Position numbers and translations under genes: made by a program
The notes under the pieces: model-generated
What the model was told of the DNA's origin: nothing
The model's input: only the letters and a program-made list of their open reading frames with translations
The model's database searches: none
Shown here: one piece after another, positions 6,449 to 12,938 of the stretch
Layout of the letters: each line of letters opens with the position of its first letter
Numbering within the stretch: the stretch's first letter is position 1
NCBI GenBank assembly: GCA_028821035.1
Contig: JAPPHP010000269.1
Span: forward strand, 1-14,291
Length of the DNA: 14,291 nt
Source of the DNA: Gammaproteobacteria bacterium
Lineage (GTDB): Bacteria > Pseudomonadota > Gammaproteobacteria > Pseudomonadales > Azotimanducaceae
Direction: 5' to 3'

Positions 6449-7429
6449 TCAGTCCGGCCGGACGGGAGCGTACCGCCGTACCAGCACCTCGCTGGCGTCC
6501 CAGAGCTGGGCGCCGTTGGCGGGGTCCGTGGCCAGGTCGGAAGCGCGTTTCTCGCGCATGATGTGCAGGTACATGCCGCTGCGCGTCCCCGGCTCCGGGG
6601 CGCAGCACAGGTAGGTCACGGGCTCCGCCGCTCGCGCCGGACTCGGGAAGCGCTTCATGACCGGCGTCAGCAGCGGCTTGAGCGCAAGCGGCGCCTCGCG
6701 CGCGATGTCCGAGGCCACGGGTCCCGGGCATAGGGCATGTACGGCGACCCGGGTCTCCGCGTCCGGGTTCAGCCGCCGCGAGAGTTCGGTCGCGTAGGTG
6801 CAGAGGTGCAGCTTCGAGAGCCCGTAGTACTTGAGACCGTCGCGAATGCCGTAGTCGTGGAAGGCGCCGAAGCGCTCGAAGTCGATGGGCCCGGAGGACC
6901 GGTGCGCCTCGGACGCGACGAAGACGACCCGGGGCGGTGCGCTGCCCGCGGTGGCGGGACGGATCACGCCATCCGCGAGCCATCGGTCGAGGAGCACGCG
7001 GTTCGCGAGGAAGTGCACCGCGAACATCAGTTCGAAGCCCTCGTGCGAGCGGCGCGCCCGGGCCGGCATCAGCCCGGCGTTCAGGACGGCGATGTCCAGG
7101 GCGGTCTGGCGGTCCCGCAACGTGTCGCAGAGGTCGTGTACGGAACGCAGGTCCGCCAGGTCGACCCGCAGTATCTCGACACGGTCGGAGCCGGACGCGC
7201 CCCGCACCTCTTCTCCGGCGTGCGGATGACCGCCCCGGCAGGCCATCAGGACGTGGCCCCCGCGCCGCGCGAGGTCGATGGCGACGGCCTTGCCGAGCCC
7301 CGTGTTGGCCCCGGTCACCAGGCAGCGCCGCCCGTCGATGCGGACGTCGGGCGCCACGGGAGACACCGTGGCTTCGACCGATCCCTTGTCGCGCAGCGCC
7401 TTCGCGATCGACTCGACGATGCGTCTCAT
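6449..7429 (-). CDS. Retinol-dehydrogenase-like SDR
   Basis: A 326-residue short-chain dehydrogenase with a canonical TGANTGLG loop (39-46), the CRG segment at 64-66 favouring NADP(H), VDLADLRSV (89-97), LNAG (116-119), the serine region VASEAHRSSG (171-180) and YGLSK with Y202 and K206. The C-terminal AQLWDASEVLVRRY is typical of the retinol dehydrogenase-like group. ATG 7429 sits in an ATGA overlap with the sulfotransferase stop; an upstream in-frame start would add 22 Arg-rich residues read from inside that gene and is unlikely. It is similar in length and plan to the SDR that follows 5 bp downstream, suggesting an old tandem duplication. The two may catalyse successive or opposing oxidations on one substrate (inference). 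Confidence 0.9.
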   Translation of the reverse strand: MRRIVESIAKALRDKGSVEATVSPVAPDVRIDGRRCLVTGANTGLGKAVAIDLARRGGHVLMACRGGHPHAGEEVRGASGSDRVEILRVDLADLRSVHDLCDTLRDRQTALDIAVLNAGLMPARARRSHEGFELMFAVHFLANRVLLDRWLADGVIRPATAGSAPPRVVFVASEAHRSSGPIDFERFGAFHDYGIRDGLKYYGLSKLHLCTYATELSRRLNPDAETRVAVHALCPGPVASDIAREAPLALKPLLTPVMKRFPSPARAAEPVTYLCCAPEPGTRSGMYLHIMREKRASDLATDPANGAQLWDASEVLVRRYAPVRPD

Positions 7430-8694
7430 GGCGGACTCGCCAGGTCGGCGCGCTCGCGCGGGATGGCATGCCGCTCGCGGTAGGACCCGAAGCACCGCTC
7501 GATGGACTCGGCGGTCAGGCCGAAGCTCGCCGGGTCGTAGACATGGCGGCCGTAGCGGTGCTGCGGGTTGTGGCGGACCGTGTCTTCCGCCGCCCGCAGG
7601 ACATCGTGGCCGAACGGGATCCCGGCCCGCTCATGGATCCTCCGCAGTTGCGCGATCGGGTCCCGCAGCAACTCGTAGTAGGAGACGTCGACGAAACGGT
7701 CGGAATCCGAGGCTGCGCGCACGGCGGCGGCCCGGTCCACCATGTTCCGTATCTTCCGGACCCAGTGCGCCGCGACCTCCCGGGGGTCGACGCGATCGCT
7801 GAAGACCCCCCGGCCGTGGGCGACCATGCTGCAGAACGAGGCCACGCACTGCCCGGGGTCACGGTGCGTCTGCGCGACGATGGCTTGAGGAAAGACGGCG
7901 AGCAGGACGTCGAGGTACTCGAGGTGATGGGGCGTCTTCAGCACCCAGTGCCGCGTGGGACGCTGCCATGCCAGCGCCCGGAGCACCGTGCGGAAGTACT
8001 CGTAACACCGCGTGTGGTCCTGGCCGGCGAGCCACCGGGAGTAGCTCGGTACCTGCATCGTGGCTTCCGCCGACTGGCTCATGAAGCACAGGTCGAGCAG
8101 GAGCACGTCCTCCTCCGGTGCGTCGTGCTCGGCGGGATGCACGGCGAAGAAGGCGGGCGCGAGGTAGGCGATGCCGCGTTCCGCCCACCGGGCGCGGCGC
8201 AGCCGGGCACGGGGCCGGTCCGGCCGGTCGCCGGGGAGCGGGAGGGGGTTCATGCCCTCCCAGGCCGTCACGGCGCGCACCTTGGGATGCGACGCGATCA
8301 GGCGGTGCAGCGTGGTGGTGCCGGTCCGCTGCAGCCCGGCGATGACGATGACGCCGCCGAGGTCGATGTCGTGGATCTCGGGGTGGCGCCGGAGCAGGTC
8401 TTCGAGGCGCAGCCGCGTGGCCAGCGCCGCCTCGATGCGCTGGCGCTGGATCCATCGGCCCACTGGCGTGAGTTGCGCCTCGCCGTTGATGGAGTCCACG
8501 AGGACGCGAAGCGGTTCCAGGAACCAGTCGTCGCCGTAGTCCGACAGGCCCGTCCGCTTCCGGGCGCGGACGAGCATCGTTCCGACGTCCAGGCGCGGGT
8601 CGGCGCGAAACCGGTCGATGCCCCGGCCGACGGCGTTGAGCACGCGGACCGGCGCCGGCCGATACGGCCGCTCGTAGTCCGTCGTCGTCTCCAT
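7426..8694 (-). CDS. Sulfotransferase family protein (PAPS-dependent type)
   Basis: A 422-residue cytosolic sulfotransferase homologue. The 5'-phosphosulfate-binding loop is clear at about 119-129 (AGLQRTGTTTLHRLI region). The 3'-phosphate-binding strand appears as QTHRDPGQCVASF around 275-287, preceded by VLKTPHHLEYL. AWEGMNPLP (144-152) matches the substrate-side helix of this bacterial family. These enzymes move a sulfo group from PAPS to a hydroxyl, but many bacterial members are uncharacterised. The ATG is only 1 nt after the DUF1214 stop, and the 3' end overlaps the next SDR in ATGA, so it is firmly inside the operon. With two alcohol dehydrogenase-like SDRs next to it, a pathway that makes and sulfonates a lipid or polycyclic alcohol is plausible. 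No PAPS-synthesis gene is present here. Confidence 0.9.
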   Translation of the reverse strand: METTTDYERPYRPAPVRVLNAVGRGIDRFRADPRLDVGTMLVRARKRTGLSDYGDDWFLEPLRVLVDSINGEAQLTPVGRWIQRQRIEAALATRLRLEDLLRRHPEIHDIDLGGVIVIAGLQRTGTTTLHRLIASHPKVRAVTAWEGMNPLPLPGDRPDRPRARLRRARWAERGIAYLAPAFFAVHPAEHDAPEEDVLLLDLCFMSQSAEATMQVPSYSRWLAGQDHTRCYEYFRTVLRALAWQRPTRHWVLKTPHHLEYLDVLLAVFPQAIVAQTHRDPGQCVASFCSMVAHGRGVFSDRVDPREVAAHWVRKIRNMVDRAAAVRAASDSDRFVDVSYYELLRDPIAQLRRIHERAGIPFGHDVLRAAEDTVRHNPQHRYGRHVYDPASFGLTAESIERCFGSYRERHAIPRERADLASPP

Positions 8695-8695
8695 T

Positions 8696-9889
8696 TCAGG
8701 CCCGCAGCGCGTCGAGTTCGTGGAGCTTGACGACCCGCGTCCGGGGCTCCGGGTGCGCGTCGGCCCGCACCCAGCGGAAGCACATCGTGCCCGACGCGTG
8801 CCCCGCCGTCTCGATCCAGTTGGGCAACCCGGGGTCCTCGTGCGCCACGATCAGGCGGATGGAGCCGTCGGGTTGGTAGTGGGCCAGGTGCTTGTTGGTG
8901 TGGATGCGGTGGTGGCGGTAGTCGAGCGACTCCATCCAGTAGTTGTTGAGCTGGAAGTTCCAGTACTCGCACGGCGGCGGCGTGGCCTCGATGACGAGGG
9001 CCTCGTCGGGGCCGAGCGCCCAGTGGCTGTGGTAGTAGGCGATGTTCGGATCGCCTCCCGCCGCGTTCGACGTCTCCTGGTCGAAACGGGGCAGGGCGTT
9101 GCTGTGCTTCTGGAAATCACGCGCCCACTTCGCGAAGAGCAGCGACGCGCCCGCGACGAGCGTGCTGACGGACTTCAGCCCGGCGTCGATCTGGCCCGGC
9201 GTCAGCGGGTCGGGGCGCCCTTCTTCTCCGGGCGGGGCGATGCGTTCGATATGCAGTTCGGCCGGAACTTCGGTCTCGCGGTCGAGGAAGGTCTGGCGCA
9301 CGATGAGCGTCCCGGTCTCGGAGGTCATCGGTAGCCAGTTCCCCTCCCTGGGCTCCGTCGAAAGGACCAGTTCGAAGCCGCCGTCCGCATCCATGTCGAG
9401 TTCGCCGGCCTCGACGTAACCGGTCGGCGGCAGGCCACCCCCCTGGCCGTAGTGCCCGGCCTGCGTCCCGAAACCGAGATAGGTCACGGTGTTGCGGCGG
9501 CCGGTGATCCGGTACTCGCAGGCGCCCGAGACGGCCGCCGTCTGGTAGTAGTTGTCGGGGTTGTCGGCGCCGAGCTTGACCGTTTCGTGCGCGACGCGGT
9601 GCAGGACCGGGGCGCGCGGGTCGGCGTGTTCGACGAAGGCCATGAGGCCCGCGCGGGTCAGGCGCGTGAGGTAGCGATAGCCCTCCGCCTGGCTGAAGGC
9701 GTCCCGTGGCGCGCCGGGGAAGTTGAGGGACGCGCCGGCGGCCTTCAGCGTGTCGCAGAACTCGTCCCACGCCTGGCCGCTGACCACGCGCCGGGCGGCC
9801 AGGTCGTCCTCGGTCGTGCCGCGCATCCGGCGCAACGCGAGGGCGGCGCGCCGGCACAGCGCGAGCAGACCGATGGCGAACCTTCTCAT
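8696..9889 (-). CDS. DUF1214 domain-containing protein
   Basis: A 397-residue protein whose C-terminal third is a DUF1214 domain: ALGPDEALVIEATPPPCEYW, then NFQLNNYWMESLDYR, GSIRLIVAHEDPGLPNW and TAGHASGTMCFRW. The middle part (SGACEYRITGRRNTVTYLGF, ELDMDADGGFELVLSTEPRE) is beta-rich, as in the DUF1254/DUF1214 group. The N-terminal MRRFAIGLLALCRRAALALR is hydrophobic and basic and could be a weak membrane anchor, but no convincing signal-peptide cleavage site is seen. Function is unknown; family members often lie beside sulfotransferases, SDRs and P450s in lipid/steroid catabolism regions. ATG 9889 gives the full-length form. It lies 33 bp after the small 77-aa gene and 1 nt before the sulfotransferase. 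Confidence 0.87.
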   Translation of the reverse strand: MRRFAIGLLALCRRAALALRRMRGTTEDDLAARRVVSGQAWDEFCDTLKAAGASLNFPGAPRDAFSQAEGYRYLTRLTRAGLMAFVEHADPRAPVLHRVAHETVKLGADNPDNYYQTAAVSGACEYRITGRRNTVTYLGFGTQAGHYGQGGGLPPTGYVEAGELDMDADGGFELVLSTEPREGNWLPMTSETGTLIVRQTFLDRETEVPAELHIERIAPPGEEGRPDPLTPGQIDAGLKSVSTLVAGASLLFAKWARDFQKHSNALPRFDQETSNAAGGDPNIAYYHSHWALGPDEALVIEATPPPCEYWNFQLNNYWMESLDYRHHRIHTNKHLAHYQPDGSIRLIVAHEDPGLPNWIETAGHASGTMCFRWVRADAHPEPRTRVVKLHELDALRA

Positions 9890-9922
9890 CGAGTGGGCCG
9901 TGCGACCCCGGACACGGTGGGG

Positions 9923-10156
9923 TTAGCCGGCCTCGGCCTTGAGCGCGGCAACCTCGGCCTCGACGTCCACCTCGTCCGGGAGTTCCCTGCCGGCACGCCG
10001 GTACCAGTAGCCGGCGTTCCTGAGGTCCCCTTCGAGGACATGCACGATGCCGTGTGCCCAACTGCCGAGGGGCGAACCGTCCTTCTGCACGATGGTGTGG
10101 GCGTCCTCCCACTTGCCTTGCTCGAGGAGCGCGATCGCATCTTTGAGCGCGGCCAT
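9923..10156 (-). CDS. Conserved-looking 77-aa helical protein, first gene of the - strand operon
   Basis: A 77-residue acidic protein with a TPR-like plan: KDAIALLEQGKWEDAHTIVQ (5-24), SWAHGIVHVLEGDLRNAGYW (32-51), YRRAGRELP, then an EVDVEAEVAALKAEAG helix. The pattern 'small helix-turn-helix, W-x-HG-x-x-H, EGD, YWYRRAGR' recalls an uncharacterised family found near metabolic genes in proteobacteria; I know no function for it. ATG 10156 is the only good start; no strong ribosome site is visible. It faces away from the transporter gene across an 79-bp divergent region and leads the DUF1214-sulfotransferase-SDR-SDR-VOC operon. It may be a housekeeping passenger rather than part of that pathway. 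Confidence 0.8.
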   Translation of the reverse strand: MAALKDAIALLEQGKWEDAHTIVQKDGSPLGSWAHGIVHVLEGDLRNAGYWYRRAGRELPDEVDVEAEVAALKAEAG

Positions 10157-10172
10157 GCGGCAACGCTAACAT
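10143..10172 (+). promoter_or_regulatory. Candidate sigma-70-like promoter of the NSS transporter gene
   Basis: TTGAGC (10143-10148) and TAACAT (10167-10172) each match four of six consensus bases and are 18 bp apart. Transcription would then start about 10179, right before the hairpin. The -35 lies inside the divergent 77-aa gene. No equally good promoter is seen for the - strand operon in the same gap. Confidence 0.3.
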
Positions 10173-10181
10173 TGGCACCGG

Positions 10182-10203
10182 GGCGGCGCCAGCGGGCGCC
10201 GCC
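10182..10203. repeat. Perfect 9-bp GC-rich hairpin in the divergent intergenic region
   Basis: Arms GGCGGCGCC (10182-10190) and GGCGCCGCC (10195-10203) are perfectly complementary around the loop AGCG. There is no T-run on either side, so it is not a standard intrinsic terminator. It sits between the two divergent genes, within the likely 5' untranslated region of the transporter mRNA, 32 bp before its start. It could stabilise the mRNA 5' end or be an operator. Confidence 0.5.
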
Positions 10204-10235
10204 GGTACGTCACTCCGCGAGAGAGGAGAAACCAG

Positions 10236-11585
10236 TTGCCAGCCCGCACTTCCATCCGATGGTCCACGCGTTTCGGCTTCATGATGGCGGCGGTGGGCTT
10301 CGCGGTCGGCCTGGGCAACATCTGGCGCTTCCCCTACGTGACCGGCGAGAACGGGGGCGGGGCGTTCGTGGTCGTGTACCTCGTCTGCGTCGTGGCGATC
10401 GCCCTGCCGATCCTGGTGGGGGAAATCCTGGTCGGACGCCGCGGGCGCTCAGACCCGGCTGGGGCCGTGGCCGCCGTCGCCGTGGGGGAGGGCGGGAGCG
10501 CGCGCTGGGGCACCGTCGGGGGGCTGAACCTCGCCGCGGCGTTCCTCATCACGACGTTCTACTGCGTGATCGCGGGATGGGTGCTCCACTACCTGCTGGA
10601 GGCCGTCGTCCGGGGCTTCGCCGGCGTGGACGCCGGAGAGGCGGCGGGGCGGCTCGAGTCGCTGCTGGACGATCCCCTCGCACTGACGGGCTGGGCGTGG
10701 CTCGCGCTCGCCGCCAGCGCGGCCGTCATCGCCGGCGGCGTGCGCTCGGGCATAGAACGGGTGGTCAACGTGCTCATGCCGCTGCTCTTCGCCCTGCTCG
10801 GCGGACTGGTGCTCTACAACGTCTTCGCGGGGGGCATGCCCGAGGCGGTCGAATACCTCTTCGCGCCGGACTTCAGCAAGGTGACCGGCGCGACCGTGCT
10901 GGCGGCGGTCGGCCAGGCGTTTTTCTCCATCGGGGTCGCCATGGCGGGCATGATGGCCTACGCGGCGTATCTGCCCCGGAGCGTGTCGATCGCCAGGAGC
11001 GCGGGCACGATCGTCGCGATGGACACCCTCGTGGCGCTGGTGGCCGGCCTGGTCGTCTTTCCGATGGTCTTCCGCTTCGGGCTCGATCCCGCGAGCGGCG
11101 AGGGGCTCATCTTCCTTACGCTCCCGGTCGCCTTCGCGCAGATGCCGGGCGGCCACCTGGTCAGCGTGGTCTTCTTCGTGCTGCTGGCGGTGGCGGCGGT
11201 CACCTCGATGGTCGGCGTCCTCGAACCCATCACCGCGTGGGTCGAACGCAAGACTGGCCGTGGCCGCGTGTTCTGCACGGTCGCCGCGACGGCGGTAGTG
11301 GCGCTGGTCAGCCTGCCGGCCGTGCTCGCGCACAACCTGTGGGCGGAGGGGGAGTTGCTCGGCATCAACCTGATGACGGTCTACGACTACTTGCCCTACG
11401 ACGTGCTGCTGCCGCTCGGGGGGCTGCTCATCGCGGTGTTCGTTGGCTGGCGCGTCGGCGCCGAGACGGCCCGGACGGAACTAGCGCTGGCGTCACCGTG
11501 GATGTTTCTGGCCTGGCGGCGACTGCTGCGCTACGTTGCGGCGCCCGCGGTGCTCGTGATCTTCCTGTTGGGGCTGGTGGGGTAG
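10236..11585 (+). CDS. Sodium:neurotransmitter symporter (NSS) family Na+-dependent amino-acid transporter
   Basis: A 449-residue inner-membrane protein with about 11-12 membrane spans and the LeuT-type NSS signature in span 1: GFAVGLGNIWRFPY followed by ENGGGAF. Span 6 is recognisable in GQAFFSIGVAMAGMMAYAAY and span 8 in VTSMVGVLEPITAWVER. The glycine in AVGLGN stands where biogenic-amine carriers have aspartate, so a carboxylate-bearing amino acid is the likelier substrate (established rule, applied by inference). The start is TTG 10236, supported by a strong ribosome site GAGAGGAG at 10221-10228 and by the protein beginning just before span 1. The FAD oxidase gene follows 3 bp after the stop, so import and oxidation of the same compound is likely. 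Confidence 0.95.
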   Translation: MPARTSIRWSTRFGFMMAAVGFAVGLGNIWRFPYVTGENGGGAFVVVYLVCVVAIALPILVGEILVGRRGRSDPAGAVAAVAVGEGGSARWGTVGGLNLAAAFLITTFYCVIAGWVLHYLLEAVVRGFAGVDAGEAAGRLESLLDDPLALTGWAWLALAASAAVIAGGVRSGIERVVNVLMPLLFALLGGLVLYNVFAGGMPEAVEYLFAPDFSKVTGATVLAAVGQAFFSIGVAMAGMMAYAAYLPRSVSIARSAGTIVAMDTLVALVAGLVVFPMVFRFGLDPASGEGLIFLTLPVAFAQMPGGHLVSVVFFVLLAVAAVTSMVGVLEPITAWVERKTGRGRVFCTVAATAVVALVSLPAVLAHNLWAEGELLGINLMTVYDYLPYDVLLPLGGLLIAVFVGWRVGAETARTELALASPWMFLAWRRLLRYVAAPAVLVIFLLGLVG

Positions 11586-11588
11586 CCG

Positions 11589-12917
11589 GTGATTCTGAGC
11601 GACCGCAGTCCGGTCACCTTCCGCGACGGTTTGCCGGAGAGTGCCGACGTCGTGGTGGTGGGCGGCGGCGTAATCGGAATCTCGACCGCCTGGTTCCTCG
11701 CGCAGCGTGGCGTGGACGTGCTGGTGCTCGAGAAGGGCCGCGTGGCGGGCGAGCAGTCGAGCCGCAACTGGGGCTGGATCCGCAAGCAGGGGCGCGATGC
11801 GGACGAGTTGCCCATCGCGATGGAGAGCCAGGAGATCTGGGCGGGGCTCGCGGAGGAGATCGGCGAGGATGTCGGCTTCGCGCGGCGCGGAATCGCCTAC
11901 CTCGCCGACACCGAAGAGCAGCTCGACCGGCACGTGCAGTGGCTCGACGTGGCCGAACAGCATCAACTCGACACCCGGCTGCTTAGCGGCCGCGAGGTGG
12001 ACGACCTGATCCAGGGTCCGCCCGGACGCTACGCCGGCGCCCTGTACACGCCGAGCGACGCGCGAGCCGAGCCGTTCGTGGCGGTCCCGGCGCTGGCGCG
12101 GGCGGTGGGGCGCGCCGGTGGGCGGATCGTCGAGGAATGCGCGGTGCGCGGCATCGACTTCCAGGGCGGCGCGGTCTCCGGGGTGATCACCGAACGGGGC
12201 GTGGTGCGTACGAACGCGGCGGTCTGTGCCGGCGGGGCGTGGAGTTCCGTGCTCTTGCGGCATCTGGGCCTCGACCTCCCGCAACTGACCGTGCGCGCGA
12301 CGGTGGCGCGCACGGAGCCGGCGCCGGACATCTTTGACGGCGCCGCCTCGGCCCCCGGGCTGGGGATCCGACGGCGCGCCGACGGCGGCTACACGGTGGC
12401 CTATCCCGGCAGCAACGAGCACTTCGTGGGGCTCGACTCGTTTCGGTATCTCCCTCGTTACGCGCGGACGCTGGCTGGCAGCGCGCGCGGCATCCGGCTC
12501 CGGCTTGACGACGACCTGCTCGGCCGCATGACCCTACAGCGCTGGACCGACGATCAGCAGAGTCCGTTCGAGCGGGCGCGCGTACTCAATCCGCGCCCTT
12601 CGACGCAGGCGCTGCTACGTGCCCGGGAGTCCCTGGCCGCGAGGCTTCCGGCACTGGACCGTCTGCGCTTCGTCGAGGCGTGGGCCGGCATGATCGACGT
12701 GACGCCCGATGTCGTCCCGGTGATGGACGAGGTGGAAAGCCGCCGCGGACTTTTCGTCGCCACCGGCTTCAGCGGCCACGGCTTCGGCATCGGCCCGGGC
12801 GCCGGCAAGGTGATGGCGAACCTCGTGCTCGGCGAATCCCCCGGCCACGACCTGTCGCGGTTCCGGTTCTCGCGTTTCGGCGACGGGACGCCGATGCGGC
12901 CGGGACCGGGGTTGTAG
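11589..12917 (+). CDS. DAO/DadA-family FAD-dependent oxidoreductase (amino acid/amine oxidase type)
   Basis: A 442-residue flavoprotein. The FAD-binding Rossmann loop is VVVVGGGVIGISTAWFLAQR at 21-40, with acidic E48 in VLEKG contacting the ADP ribose. EQSSRNWGWIRKQGRD (55-70) is the segment lining the flavin in a common bacterial subgroup, and FVATGFSGHGFGIGPGAGK near the C-terminus is the second flavin contact of the DAO fold. Such enzymes oxidise the C-N bond of amino acids, N-methyl amino acids or amines, passing electrons to O2 or the respiratory chain. The GTG start is 3 bp after the transporter stop, so the two genes are coexpressed. The substrate is not readable from sequence. The gene converges on the HpaB-like gene with only 21 bp between stops; I see no clear terminator there. 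Confidence 0.93.
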   Translation: MILSDRSPVTFRDGLPESADVVVVGGGVIGISTAWFLAQRGVDVLVLEKGRVAGEQSSRNWGWIRKQGRDADELPIAMESQEIWAGLAEEIGEDVGFARRGIAYLADTEEQLDRHVQWLDVAEQHQLDTRLLSGREVDDLIQGPPGRYAGALYTPSDARAEPFVAVPALARAVGRAGGRIVEECAVRGIDFQGGAVSGVITERGVVRTNAAVCAGGAWSSVLLRHLGLDLPQLTVRATVARTEPAPDIFDGAASAPGLGIRRRADGGYTVAYPGSNEHFVGLDSFRYLPRYARTLAGSARGIRLRLDDDLLGRMTLQRWTDDQQSPFERARVLNPRPSTQALLRARESLAARLPALDRLRFVEAWAGMIDVTPDVVPVMDEVESRRGLFVATGFSGHGFGIGPGAGKVMANLVLGESPGHDLSRFRFSRFGDGTPMRPGPGL

Positions 12918-12938
12918 CGCCGGCGGGCGATCTTGCGG

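Noticed and set aside
6937..8730. A 597-codon + strand frame opposite the SDR and sulfotransferase genes
   Set aside because: It lies antisense to genes with clear catalytic motifs, has low-complexity Arg-rich content and no domain.
10182..10203. Intrinsic terminator
   Set aside because: The hairpin has no T-run on either strand and lies between divergent gene starts, where no transcript needs to end.
9452..11986. An 844-codon open frame on the + strand across the DUF1214, small-protein, transporter and oxidase genes
   Set aside because: Composition is Arg/Gly/Pro-rich with no recognisable motif, and it crosses well-identified genes on both strands. It is a by-product of high GC.
12918..12938. 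Bidirectional terminator between the converging oxidase and HpaB-like genes
   Set aside because: The 21-bp gap holds no stable stem followed by a T-run.
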